DNA from: DATARR01 sp044868005
GTDB lineage: Bacteria; Acidobacteriota; Thermoanaerobaculia; Multivoradales; UBA5704
Direction: 5' to 3'
DNA length: 64,000 bases
Assembly (NCBI GenBank): GCA_044868005.1
Contig: JBIOVX010000162.1
Span: forward strand, 1 to 64,000
Shown: in pieces, positions 6,622 to 15,078 of the stretch
Position numbering within the stretch: position 1 is the first letter of the stretch
Layout: the number at the start of each line of letters is the position of its first letter
Notes under the pieces: model-generated
The model's database searches: none
Seen by the model: only the letters and a program-made list of their open reading frames with translations
Told to the model about the DNA's origin: nothing
Position numbers and translations under genes: made by a program

Positions 6622-7962
6622 CTGGACCATCCGAGCCGTGACGAGCTGGCGGTTCTCGCCTGGGGAAGCCTCTCCACGAAGCGGGAGAGGAAGGTCTTGC
6701 GTCATCTGCTGGTCGCGCGGTGCCCGGAATGCCTGGCTTTGGTGCCGCCGCGGCTTTCCGCATTGTTAGGACTCAAGCGGTGGCGCCGCCCGCCCGTCTC
6801 CAAAGGGGCGGCCCAGGGGCCCGCGGCTCAGCGGTCCAGAGCCAGGCCGCCGGACATGGAACGCCACCTGCGGGCGCAGCGGAGGGCGGCGGACCGTGGA
6901 CTGAAGGCTCTTGAAGCCGGCCGCGAGCTCCCGCCGAGGATGCGGCCCCTGGCGCGCATGTGGGCCCTGCTCGACTGGAGTTGGCAGCTTCGCTACAAGG
7001 ACCCGCAGGAAATGGCCTTCCTCGCCTGGACTGCGACGGCGGTTTCCCTGGAGCTCGATCGCGGTTTCTATGGGCGGAAACGGGTGTGCGACTTCCAGGC
7101 CCGGGCCGAAGGAGACTTCGGCAACGCCTGCCGCGTAGCGACCCGGTTCGAGGACGCAGAGCGGGCCCTGTGGCACGCCCGCCAGCTCTTCGAGCAGGGC
7201 ACGGGCGACCCTCACCTCGAGGTGCGGCTCCTCGGCTTCGAAGCTTCCCTGCTCGGCGACCGCCGGCGTTGGGTGCCCGCCACGCAAAAGCTCCTCAAGG
7301 TCCTCGCCTTTCATGAAGAACAAGGCGACCGGCACCTCATCGGCCGCACGTTCGTCACCCTCGGAATGTACGCGGGTCACGTAGGCCGCTACGAGTTGGC
7401 CGTGGAGCGCCTGGAGCAGAGCCTCAAGCTGATCGATGCCAAGCGCGACCCCCTCCTCGCCTGCTGCGCCGCCCACAACCTCATCCTCTTCCTCGTGGAG
7501 GGGGGCCGCATTGCCGAAGCGAAAAAGCTTCGCCTCCTTCACTCCCCTCACCTGCAATACCCTCAAGAGCGTGTCGCCCAGATCAAACTCCGGTTTCTGG
7601 AGAGCCACATTGCCTCGGGCGAGGGTAATTACCAGAGAGCAGAAGCCATCTCCCGCGAGGTCATCGATGATTTCGAGTCGGCCGGGCTCCCTATCCTGGC
7701 GGGCATCGAAATGCTACATCTCGTGGTCGTCCTTCTCCACCAAGGTCAGGCAGAGGAGGCGAAGCAGATCGTGACTGAAGCGGCGCAGATCTTCGCGGCG
7801 AACGATTTCGTGTGCGAGGGCTTACAGGCGGTCATCCTCTTACGGGACGCTTTCCGGTTGAAGACCGCTACGTTGGAGATGACGATCGAGGTGGCGGACT
7901 TCCTGCGGCGCCTGGTGTACGACCCCAGCCTGCGCTTTGAGGCGCGGGCGTGGGAGGAGTAG
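6622..7962 (+). CDS. TPR-repeat protein with N-terminal zinc-finger-like segment
   Basis: The frame encodes about 446 residues if it starts at CTG (6622). That start is favoured because AAGGAGGG lies 8 bases upstream and the added N-terminus (HPSRDELAVLAWGSLSTKRE) reads as real protein; the first conventional start, TTG at 6697, has no ribosome site. The N-terminal HLLVARCPEC is anti-sigma/zinc-finger-like. From about residue 130 helix pairs repeat in TPR style (ADAERALWHARQLFEQG-like, YELAVERLEQSLKLI, YQRAEAISREVIDDF, AEEAKQIVTEAAQIF). TPR proteins bind peptides or partners, and the exported peptide encoded just upstream is an attractive ligand (inference). The gene ends 5 bases from the convergent XRE gene. 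Confidence 0.7.
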   Translation: MDHPSRDELAVLAWGSLSTKRERKVLRHLLVARCPECLALVPPRLSALLGLKRWRRPPVSKGAAQGPAAQRSRARPPDMERHLRAQRRAADRGLKALEAGRELPPRMRPLARMWALLDWSWQLRYKDPQEMAFLAWTATAVSLELDRGFYGRKRVCDFQARAEGDFGNACRVATRFEDAERALWHARQLFEQGTGDPHLEVRLLGFEASLLGDRRRWVPATQKLLKVLAFHEEQGDRHLIGRTFVTLGMYAGHVGRYELAVERLEQSLKLIDAKRDPLLACCAAHNLILFLVEGGRIAEAKKLRLLHSPHLQYPQERVAQIKLRFLESHIASGEGNYQRAEAISREVIDDFESAGLPILAGIEMLHLVVVLLHQGQAEEAKQIVTEAAQIFAANDFVCEGLQAVILLRDAFRLKTATLEMTIEVADFLRRLVYDPSLRFEARAWEE

Positions 7963-7967
7963 GCCGT

Positions 7968-8342
7968 TCAAGAACCCCGCTGCCGCTTCTTGGCGAGCGC
8001 CCGCTGGACGATCCGGTCGATTTCCTGCTCCATCCACGAGAGCGACGGGGTCGGCGGCTCCGGAGAGGTGACGCCGAATTCCTCCCGCAGGCGCAAGGTC
8101 TTCAGCGTGGGTTGGTCCTGGGTGGACGGGAAGGCCAGTTGGAAGATCTCCTCGGGCTTGACGTCCAGCACCTTGGCGATTTGCGCTATGTGATCGACCT
8201 TGAGGTCGATCTGGCCTCCGAATAGCCGGGAGAGATAACCCTGGGAGAGTCCCAGACGGTGCTCGACCTCCTTCTGGGTCAAGCCGAGCCCGCTGATCGC
8301 CTTCTTCAGCACCTCGCACAGGCGGGCCGTCGGGCTCTCCAT
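7968..8342 (-). CDS. XRE-family transcriptional regulator
   Basis: The protein has 124 residues. Residues 5-65 are a standard helix-turn-helix: LCEVLKKAISGLGLTQKEVEHRLGLSQGYLSRLF, then KVDHIAQIAKVLDVKPEEIF. The C-terminal 60 residues are charged and probably dimerise or bind a partner. ATG at 8342 is chosen because the HTH begins soon after it; a longer start exists further upstream. The upstream repeats at 8345-8403 are likely its operator. It converges on the TPR gene with only a 5-base gap. Confidence 0.8.
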   Translation of the reverse strand: MESPTARLCEVLKKAISGLGLTQKEVEHRLGLSQGYLSRLFGGQIDLKVDHIAQIAKVLDVKPEEIFQLAFPSTQDQPTLKTLRLREEFGVTSPEPPTPSLSWMEQEIDRIVQRALAKKRQRGS

Positions 8343-8344
8343 GC

Positions 8345-8403
8345 TCAGAAGTGTACACGCAGCCAGAGCCGCCATGCAAATTTCTGTTCAGAAGTGACCA
8401 CAC
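8345..8403 (-). promoter_or_regulatory. direct and inverted repeats upstream of XRE gene
   Basis: TCAGAAGTG followed by a CAC end occurs twice, at 8345-8358 and 8388-8403, 43 bases apart. The second copy overlaps an inverted repeat TTCTG-TT-CAGAA (8382-8393). The first lies within 3 bases of the start codon. This pattern is expected for an autoregulated promoter; it is inferred from sequence symmetry alone. Confidence 0.4.
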
Positions 8404-8507
8404 ACTTGACAGCTTCGGTTAATCGGCTGTAGTAATTGGTCCGGCCGCCAGGTTCTCTCGGTCGGCAATTTCTTGCTCCCGGGCGCGCCGGTGCTGGAGG
8501 GTAGGAC

Positions 8508-8759
8508 ATGGGGAAAGGAACGGAGGAGCTTCTGCAGAAGGCGCTCCGGTTGAAGAAGGAAGTGCGGGCTTTCGGCCGGGAGGCCCGAGCCTTCCTGCGG
8601 ACGCATCCAGAGGTCGCTGAAGACGAGCTGGAAAAGTTGGAGACGGACCTGTTGGGCACCGTGGAATGCCTGCTGGCGGACGATCTCGGTCCCGCTCTCA
8701 AGAAGCTCGAGGAGCTCGAAGCCTTCCTCAAGCGGGCCTCGATCCTCAATTGGACTTGA
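8508..8759 (+). CDS. small coiled-coil protein, unknown function
   Basis: The product has 83 residues with almost uninterrupted helix propensity: LLQKALRLKKEVRAFGREARAFL and a Glu/Leu-rich LEKLETDLL, KKLEELEAFLKRA. There is no signal, membrane segment or catalytic motif. A GGAGGGTAGGAC ribosome site precedes ATG at 8508. It transcribes away from the XRE gene, so the intervening 165 bases are a divergent promoter region. The role is unknown. Confidence 0.6.
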   Translation: MGKGTEELLQKALRLKKEVRAFGREARAFLRTHPEVAEDELEKLETDLLGTVECLLADDLGPALKKLEELEAFLKRASILNWT

Positions 8760-8810
8760 GCCGGGCCCCAAGCCTGAGAGGCCAGGTCACCGTGCCGCGA
8801 CCCTGATATG

Positions 8811-9128
8811 CGACGCCGCAGGGTTGCGGTGCGACATATCAGAGTGGAAACACCGTGCCGCAGGGTCGCGGTGCGACGCCGCAGGGTTGCGGTGCGGCGT
8901 TGCAGTCTGGAGGCACCGCGCCGCAGGGTCGCGACGCGGCATATCAGAGTGGAGACGCCGCGCCGCAGCCTCGCGATGCTACGCCGCAGGGTTGCGGCAC
9001 CGCATATCAGCCCGGAGGCATGGCGCCGCAGGGTCGCGGCGCCGTATATCAGAGTGGAAACGCCGCGCCGCAGCCTTCCGACACGACGCCGCAGGGTTGC
9101 AGCACGGCATATCAGTCCGGAGGCGGCG
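8811..9128. repeat. 21-bp-phased tandem array with hairpin units
   Basis: Three 21-bp modules alternate: an ATATCAGAGTGGAAACGCCG type, a CGCCGCAGGGTCGCGGYGC type and a CGCCGCAGGGTTGCGGYGC type. The ATATCAG module (or a variant) recurs at 8836, 8899, 8941, 9004, 9046 and 9109, so spacings alternate 63 and 42 and sum to a 105-bp super-period. The third module contains GCCGCA-GGGT-TGCGGC, a perfect 6-bp hairpin. All three plus-strand frames stay open through it, but I do not regard it as coding. It lies between the small coiled-coil gene and the ftsZ stop. Confidence 0.8.
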
Positions 9129-9137
9129 TCGAGGTGC

Positions 9138-10397
9138 TCAGTCCATCTGCTTCCTCAACACCGTCGGGATGTCGTAGTCGTCCACGTTCGACCAGTTGGG
9201 GCCGAAGCCGTTCGGGTCGTCGCCGCGGACGTGGGCGATGGCCTTGCGGTAGAACGGCACGTCGGCGGCAGACTTCTCCTGCTCCTCGCGTTCGCTCTGC
9301 GCCGGCGCGGCCAGCGGCGGAGAGGGAACGGGCACAGGACGGCCGGCGACGATCGGCGGCGGCGCCGGGATGCGGGGGCGGTCGTCGGCGCTGCGGTCGA
9401 AGCCGGTGGCGATCACCGTCACCTTCATCGCCTCGTCGAGGCTGGGATCGATCACCATGCCGGAGATGATGTTGGCGTCCGGATCGACGGAGTCGGCGAT
9501 GATGCGCGCCGCCTCGGCCACCTCGTGCAGGGTGAGGTCGTGGCCGCCCGAGATGTTGATCAGCACGCCGCGGGCGCCCTGGATGGAGGTCTCCTCGAGC
9601 AGCGGCGAGGAGATGGCGCGCTGCGCCGCCTCGAGGGCGCGGTGCTCGCCCTTGGCGATGCCGGTGCCCATGAGCGCCATGCCCATGCCGGTCATGATCG
9701 TGCGCACGTCGGCGAAGTCGACGTTGACCTCGCCGGGGATGGTGATGAGGTCGCTGATGCCCTGCACGGCCTGGCGCAGCACGTCGTCGGCGATGCGGAA
9801 GGCTTCCGAGAGCGGCGTGCCGCGCTCGACGAAGTTGAGCAGTCGCTCGTTGGGGATGGTGATCAGGGTATCGACGGCGCCGCGCAGCTCGTCGACGCCG
9901 CGCTCGGCGTACTGCAGGCGGCGGCGTCCCTCGAAGCCGAACGGCTTGGTGACGACGGCTACGGTGAGGGCACCGATCTCGGCCGCCAGCGAGGCGATGA
10001 TCGGCACCGCGCCCGTGCCCGTGCCGCCGCCGAGGCCGGCGGTGAGGAAGACCATGTCGGCCCCTTCGAGAGTCTCGAGGATCTGATCGGTGTCCTCCAG
10101 CGCGGCCTTGCGGCCCGTTTCCGGATCGGCGCCGGCGCCGAGGCCCTTGGTGAGCAGCCTTCCGATCTGCAGCTTCGAAGGCGCGCGGCACTTGGCGAGC
10201 GCCTGCAGGTCGGTGTTGGCGGCGATGAACTCGATGCCGCGGAGCTGGGAGTCGATCATGCGGTTCACCGCGTTGCCCCCACCGCCCCCGACGCCGATGA
10301 CCTTGATCTTGGCGGGGACGGCGTCCACCGCCTCCTGGACGCGGAGCGGCTTTTCTCTCGGGGTCTCCGTGCCGTCCTGGTCTTCGAAAAGGATCAT
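9138..10397 (-). CDS. ftsZ: cell division protein FtsZ
   Basis: This tubulin-like GTPase polymerises into the cytokinetic Z-ring. The 419-residue product has the N-terminal IKVIGVGGGGGNAVNRMI, the tubulin signature GGGTGTGA (around residue 127), the NxDFADV synergy-loop region and a C-terminal domain. A Pro-rich linker of about 65 residues then leads to a conserved tail peptide DDYDIPTVLRKQ, which is the FtsA-binding end. ATG at 10397 follows AGGGGGAAG. It is the last gene of the division cluster and is followed by the hairpin array. Confidence 0.98.
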   Translation of the reverse strand: MILFEDQDGTETPREKPLRVQEAVDAVPAKIKVIGVGGGGGNAVNRMIDSQLRGIEFIAANTDLQALAKCRAPSKLQIGRLLTKGLGAGADPETGRKAALEDTDQILETLEGADMVFLTAGLGGGTGTGAVPIIASLAAEIGALTVAVVTKPFGFEGRRRLQYAERGVDELRGAVDTLITIPNERLLNFVERGTPLSEAFRIADDVLRQAVQGISDLITIPGEVNVDFADVRTIMTGMGMALMGTGIAKGEHRALEAAQRAISSPLLEETSIQGARGVLINISGGHDLTLHEVAEAARIIADSVDPDANIISGMVIDPSLDEAMKVTVIATGFDRSADDRPRIPAPPPIVAGRPVPVPSPPLAAPAQSEREEQEKSAADVPFYRKAIAHVRGDDPNGFGPNWSNVDDYDIPTVLRKQMD

Positions 10398-10445
10398 GTC
10401 TCTTCCCCCTATATCTTGGGTTGAGTGGGTCTGTCGTTCTCCGCT

Positions 10446-11684
10446 CTACAGCAGATCCGAGAACATCCCGCGCAGGCTGCCAACCATGCCGCGCACGCTG
10501 AATCCCGCTTTCTTCTGCACTTTGTTCTGGCTCTCCTCGGCCGCGCGGGCATAGAGGAGGAGCCCGGAAGCCGTCGCCCACGTCGGGCTGCTGATGACGT
10601 CCACCAGTCCGCCGAGGCCGCGCGGCAGGCCGTAACGCACGCCGGCGTCGAAGATCTGCTCGGCGAGCTCGAGCAGGCCGTCGAGCTGCGCGCCGCCGCC
10701 GGTCAAGACGACGCCGCCGCGCAAGCCTTCGTCGGAGGCGTGCTTGAGGAGGTCCTCGCGCACCAGGCTGAACAGCTCTTCGGCGCGCGGCTGCAGGATC
10801 TCGCACAGCTCGCGCTTGGGCACCACGCGCGAGGTGCCGCCGGCCACCGTGGGCACGGCGATCCCCTCCTCCTCGGTGACCATGCTGGGCAGGCAGCAGC
10901 CCTGCTTGACCTTGATGCGCTCGGCCTCGGCGAACGGCGTGCGCAGCACCATGGCGAGATCGTTGGTGAAGTGGCCGGCGCCGATGGGCGCCACGGCGCT
11001 GTACTGGATCTCGCCCTCGGCGAAGAGGGCGTACTCGGTGGTGCCGGCGCCGACGTCGACGAGCAGCGAGCCGAGCTCGCGCTCGTCGGGGCTCAACACG
11101 GCCTCGGCTGTCGCGAGCGGCTCGAAGACCATCTGCACCACCTCGATGCCGGCGCGGTTGACGCTGGTGAGCAGCGTGCGCGAGCGGGTGACGTTGCCGG
11201 TCACCAGGTGGACCATGACCTCGAGACGGGTCCCCTGCATGCCGAGCGGCTCGTCGATGCCGCCCTGCTCGTCGACGAGGAACTCCTGCGGGATGGCGTG
11301 CAGGATCTCGCGGTCGGAGGGCAGGGCGGCGGACTGCGCGGCCTCCAGCACACGCTGGATGTCCTGGCGGGTGATCTCGCGGTCCTTGCGCGCCACCGAC
11401 ACCATGCCGCGCGAGTTGACGCTGCGGATGTCGGCGCCGGCGATGCCGACGTAGGCGCGCGAGATCTCCACGCCGGCCATCACCTCGGCCTCCTCGCTCG
11501 CCGCCTTCAAGGCCTCCACCGTCGCCTCGACGTTGACGATGTTGCCCTTGCGCGTGCCGCGGTTGGGAGCCAGGCCCTTGCCGACCACTTCGATGCCGCC
11601 CTTGTCGTCGCGCTGGCCGATGAGCACCCCCACCTTGGAGGACCCGATGTCGATAGCGACGTAGTGCGATTCTGTTTTGGCCAT
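10446..11684 (-). CDS. ftsA: cell division protein FtsA
   Basis: FtsA is an actin-like ATPase that tethers FtsZ to the membrane. The 412-residue protein begins with the phosphate-1 loop VAIDIGSSKVGVLIG and contains the SHS2/1C subdomain (GVEISRAYVGIAGADI), a second phosphate loop (LVDVGAGTTEYALF) and an adenosine motif (VVLTGGGAQLDGL). It ends with an amphipathic helix (VRGMVGSLRGMFSDLL) for membrane binding. It lies 48 bases upstream of ftsZ and 26 bases after ftsQ. Confidence 0.97.
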   Translation of the reverse strand: MAKTESHYVAIDIGSSKVGVLIGQRDDKGGIEVVGKGLAPNRGTRKGNIVNVEATVEALKAASEEAEVMAGVEISRAYVGIAGADIRSVNSRGMVSVARKDREITRQDIQRVLEAAQSAALPSDREILHAIPQEFLVDEQGGIDEPLGMQGTRLEVMVHLVTGNVTRSRTLLTSVNRAGIEVVQMVFEPLATAEAVLSPDERELGSLLVDVGAGTTEYALFAEGEIQYSAVAPIGAGHFTNDLAMVLRTPFAEAERIKVKQGCCLPSMVTEEEGIAVPTVAGGTSRVVPKRELCEILQPRAEELFSLVREDLLKHASDEGLRGGVVLTGGGAQLDGLLELAEQIFDAGVRYGLPRGLGGLVDVISSPTWATASGLLLYARAAEESQNKVQKKAGFSVRGMVGSLRGMFSDLL

Positions 11685-11710
11685 AGCAGACCCTCACGAA
11701 AAAGTTGACG

Positions 11711-12565
11711 TCAAGCTCCTGTCCTTCCCGGCTGCACCACGATCCGGCGCGAGAAGCGCAGATCGACCGTCTCGATTTGCGGGTAGCGGCGGGAGAGCTC
11801 GGGCAGCAGCTCCACCAGCCGCTGCACCTTGGGTCCCACCTGCCCGCTGGTCACCAGCAGGGGGAAGGGCAGGGCGTCCGTGCGCAGGCGGAAATCGCCC
11901 TCCCCCAGCACCTCGATGCGCGCCAGCTTGCCCGCCCAGGTCGGCTGCACGCGGCCCAGCTCGGCCGCCACCTTGAGGGCGCCGGCCATGCCGTCCGCGT
12001 GCGCCCCCTGGGAGAAGCTCACCGCCAGCAGCCCGGCCCGGCGGGCTTCCTCGAGCTCCGCCGGCGTCGCCACCGGCGCGATGGCGCGGCCCTCGGAGTC
12101 GGCGTAGACGAAGCCGCCGCCGGCGATGAGCAGGGCGACCGGCTTGCGCTCGGCCACCTTCACCCGCAGCCGGTCGGGAAGCTCCTTGACCATCTCCACC
12201 GAGGCGATCCACGGGTTGCGCTGCACCCGCCGGGCCGCCGCGGCGAGCGACAGCCGCACCAGGTTCTCGCCGGCGAGCGGAGCGAGCGCCTGGCGCACCG
12301 AGCCGGCGGGCACCCGGCCGTAGACGCGGCCGGCGATGGCGCCCACCTCGACCTCGCGCAGGCGGAAGAGGGGCGCCGTGAGCACCCAGGTAGCGAGCCC
12401 CACCGGCACCGCCACCACGGCGAAGGCGGCGAGCAACGGCTTGACCAGCGCCAGCAGGACGCTGCGCCGGCGGCGGCGCGGCGGCGTGCCGCGGCGGCGG
12501 AAGTCGAGGATGCGGCCTCCCGCGCCGGGCGGCATCATGGTGACGATGCCCGCAGTCAAGGTCAT
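11711..12565 (-). CDS. ftsQ: cell division protein FtsQ
   Basis: FtsQ is a bitopic divisome scaffold. The 284-residue product has a basic cytoplasmic tail (RRRRRSVLLALVK), one membrane helix (residues 40-62), then a POTRA domain (FRLREVEVGAIAGRVYG... LVRLSLAAAARRVQRNPWIASVEMVKELPDRLRVKVAERKPVAL) and a beta domain. Identification rests on this order and on its position between murC and ftsA. Its start overlaps the murC stop by 4 bases (ATGA), which suggests translational coupling. Confidence 0.93.
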   Translation of the reverse strand: MTLTAGIVTMMPPGAGGRILDFRRRGTPPRRRRRSVLLALVKPLLAAFAVVAVPVGLATWVLTAPLFRLREVEVGAIAGRVYGRVPAGSVRQALAPLAGENLVRLSLAAAARRVQRNPWIASVEMVKELPDRLRVKVAERKPVALLIAGGGFVYADSEGRAIAPVATPAELEEARRAGLLAVSFSQGAHADGMAGALKVAAELGRVQPTWAGKLARIEVLGEGDFRLRTDALPFPLLVTSGQVGPKVQRLVELLPELSRRYPQIETVDLRFSRRIVVQPGRTGA

Positions 12566-13965
12566 GCCGCGGCCTCCTGCACCAGCGTTTCCGCCAGCCG
12601 GTTGACGTCGCCGGCGCCGAGGGTGAACACCACGTCGCCGGGGCCGACCTCGCCGCGCAGCAGCTCCGGCGCGTCCTGCCAGGACGGGCAGTAGTGGACG
12701 TTGCGGTGGCCGCCGCGGCGCGCCGAGTCGACCACCAGCTCGCCGGTGACGCCGGGGATCGGCTGCTCGCGCGACGGGTAGACGTCGGTCACCACCGCCA
12801 TGTCGGCCCCCAGCAGCGCGCGGCCGAAGCCTTCGGCCTGGTCCTGCGTGCGCGAGAAGAGATGGGGCTGGAAGACGGCGAAGACCCGCCCGCCGGGGAA
12901 GGTCTGCCGCGCCGCCTGCAGCGTCGCCTCGACCTCCGTCGGATGGTGCGCGTAGTCGTCCACTACGGCGGCGCCGCGCCAGGTGCCGACGTGCTCGAAG
13001 CGGCGATGGATCCCCTTGAACCCGGCGATGGCGCGGCCGATGGTGTCGAAATCGATGCGCAGCGCGAGGCCGACGCCTACCGCCGCCAGCGCGTTGCGCA
13101 CGTTGTGGCGGCCGGGGATGGGCAGCTCGATGCGGCCGAGATCGATGCGCCCCAGTTGACGATCGCCGCTCCTGCGCACGCCGAAGCGGCTGCCGCCGGC
13201 GTGGGCCTCGAGGTCGTACGCCGAAATGTCGGCCTGCGGCGAAAAGCCGTAGGTGATGACGCGGCGGTCCGCCACGCGCGGCAGGATCTTCTGCACGTTG
13301 GCGTCGTCCAGGCAGACGATCAATCGGCCGAAGAAGGGAACGCGGTTGCCGAACTCGACGAAGGCGTCCTCGATGGCCTCCAGGTTGCCGTAGGTGTCGA
13401 GGTGGTCGCGGTCGATGTTGGTGACGACGGCGATGACCGGCGTCAGCCGCAGGAAGCTGCGGTCGAACTCGTCGGCCTCGGCCACCAGGTAGTCGCTCTT
13501 GCCGAGCCGCGCGCCGGTGCCCAGCAGGCGCAGCCGGCCGCCGACGATCACCGTCGGATCGAGCTGCGCCTCGGTGAGCACGGTGCCGACGAGCGAGGTG
13601 GTGGTCGTCTTGCCGTGCGTGCCGGCGACGGCGATGCCGTACTTCAGGCGCATCAGCTCGCCGAGCATCTCGGCCCGGCGCACCACCGTGATGCCGCGCC
13701 GGCGCGCCTCGCGCACCTCGGCGTTCTCCTCCGCTACGGCCGAGGAGATCACCACCAGCTCGACGCCCTCCAGGTGGTCCGGCGAGTGCCCTTTCAGGAT
13801 GCGGGCGCCCAGGTTCTCCAGCCGCGCGGTGGCCTCGCTCGCGGCGAGATCGCAGCCGCTCACCTCCAGGTCGTACTCGAGGAGGATCTCGGCGATACCG
13901 CTCATGCCGGCGCCGCCGATGCCCACGAAGTGGATGCGCGAGAGATCGGTGAAGCGGTTGAACAT
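12562..13965 (-). CDS. murC: UDP-N-acetylmuramate--L-alanine ligase MurC
   Basis: MurC adds L-Ala to UDP-MurNAc in the cytoplasm. The 467-residue product has the Rossmann start IHFVGIGGAGMSGIAEIL, the ATP loop AGTHGKTTTTSL, a central DEFDRSFL/NIDRDHLDTYG block and the C-terminal DDYAHHPTEV motif, all diagnostic. ATG at 13965 overlaps the murG stop; the open frame continues upstream but that part is murG in another frame. Confidence 0.97.
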   Translation of the reverse strand: MFNRFTDLSRIHFVGIGGAGMSGIAEILLEYDLEVSGCDLAASEATARLENLGARILKGHSPDHLEGVELVVISSAVAEENAEVREARRRGITVVRRAEMLGELMRLKYGIAVAGTHGKTTTTSLVGTVLTEAQLDPTVIVGGRLRLLGTGARLGKSDYLVAEADEFDRSFLRLTPVIAVVTNIDRDHLDTYGNLEAIEDAFVEFGNRVPFFGRLIVCLDDANVQKILPRVADRRVITYGFSPQADISAYDLEAHAGGSRFGVRRSGDRQLGRIDLGRIELPIPGRHNVRNALAAVGVGLALRIDFDTIGRAIAGFKGIHRRFEHVGTWRGAAVVDDYAHHPTEVEATLQAARQTFPGGRVFAVFQPHLFSRTQDQAEGFGRALLGADMAVVTDVYPSREQPIPGVTGELVVDSARRGGHRNVHYCPSWQDAPELLRGEVGPGDVVFTLGAGDVNRLAETLVQEAAA

Positions 13966-15065
13966 CAGCCGATCCCTCCCAGCTCCGCGAGGCGGTCGGC
14001 GATCTCGGAGACGGCGCGCGGCCGGGCGAGGGCGCGCGCCGCGCGGCCCATCGCCGCGAGGCGGCCGCCGTCCGCCAGCAGCTCCGCGAGACTCCCGGCG
14101 AGCCGCTCGGCGGTGAAGTGGTCCGAGCGGATCATCTCGGCGCCGCCGGAGTCGGCGAGCAGGCGGGCGTTGTCCACCTGGTGGCCCTTGGCGATGGCCA
14201 GCGGCACCAGCACCGAGGGCCGGCCGGCGGCGCAGATCTCCGCCACCGTGATGGCGCCGGCGCGGGAGACCAGCAGGTGGCTCGCCGCCATGGCGCCGGC
14301 CACGTCGTCGAGGAAGGGCACGACCTCGACGTGGGAAGCGCCGACTCCGGCGCTCTCGTACGCCGCGCGCGTCTCCTCCACATTGCGGGCTCCCGCCTGG
14401 TGGAGGACGACGAGCGCAGGCAGCCTGGCGATCAGGCGCGCCATCGCCTCGGGCATCGTCTGATTGATCTGGCGCGCGCCCTGGCTGCCGCCGAGCACCA
14501 GCAGGCGCGGCGCGCCCAGCGGCGGCAGCGCCGCCGGCACGGCGAAGAAGGCGGGCCGCACCGGCACGCCGGTCACCCAGCACGGGCATTTCAGGTCCGC
14601 GATCGTCTCCCGGTAGCCCACGGCGGCGGCGGTCGCCCAGCGCGACAGCCAGCGGTTGGCGACGCCGGCGCGGCCGTTCGGCTCGAGCAGCAGCACGGGC
14701 CGCCGCGCCAGGCGCGCGCCGAGCACGGCGGGGGCCGAGACGTAGCCGCCGGTGCCGAGCACGGCGTGGGCGCCGATGCCGCGGACGAGCTTCGCGGCCG
14801 CGGCCGCCGAGCGCGCCAGCGTCGCCAGCGCCTGTGCCCGGGCCACGGGGCCGCGCCCCACCACCGGCCGCGCCGGGAGAGCATGGAACGTCAGCCCGCG
14901 CTCGCCCGCCAGGCGCTCCTCCAGCCCGCCCGCGTTGCCGGCAAAGCTCACGCGCCACCCCCTGGCCCGCAGCTCTTCCGCCACCGCCAGCGCCGGGAAG
15001 ACGTGGCCGCCCGTGCCGCCGCCGGAGAGCAGGACGTGCAGGGGAGCTGGTGGGGTCGAAGCCAT
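13965..15065 (-). CDS. murG: lipid II synthase MurG
   Basis: This GT-B glycosyltransferase adds GlcNAc to lipid I at the inner face of the membrane. The 366-residue protein has the N-terminal GGGTGGHVFPALAVAEEL loop, HAVLGTGGYVSAP, a central LLVLGGSQGARQIN loop and the C-terminal donor-binding SRAGAITVAEI. The stop overlaps the murC start by one base, and the gene begins 13 bases after ftsW. Confidence 0.97.
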   Translation of the reverse strand: MASTPPAPLHVLLSGGGTGGHVFPALAVAEELRARGWRVSFAGNAGGLEERLAGERGLTFHALPARPVVGRGPVARAQALATLARSAAAAAKLVRGIGAHAVLGTGGYVSAPAVLGARLARRPVLLLEPNGRAGVANRWLSRWATAAAVGYRETIADLKCPCWVTGVPVRPAFFAVPAALPPLGAPRLLVLGGSQGARQINQTMPEAMARLIARLPALVVLHQAGARNVEETRAAYESAGVGASHVEVVPFLDDVAGAMAASHLLVSRAGAITVAEICAAGRPSVLVPLAIAKGHQVDNARLLADSGGAEMIRSDHFTAERLAGSLAELLADGGRLAAMGRAARALARPRAVSEIADRLAELGGIG

Positions 15066-15078
15066 CGCATCGTTCCGC

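Noticed and set aside
8811..9128. Possible CRISPR array
   Set aside because: There are no unique spacers; the modules are contiguous 21-bp units, and no cas gene is near.
8808..10424. Long plus-strand open frame over the tandem array and ftsZ
   Set aside because: It is open only because GC-rich DNA lacks stops; it is antisense to ftsZ, has no family match and starts in the repeat.
9112..11697. 861-codon minus-strand frame over ftsZ and ftsA
   Set aside because: It is a shifted frame of two well-supported genes with Arg/Gly-rich, unnatural composition.
12694..14463. 589-codon plus-strand frame opposite murC and murG
   Set aside because: Antisense shadow of conserved genes; its His/Asp/Glu/Val-rich make-up is typical of reversed GC-rich coding strands.
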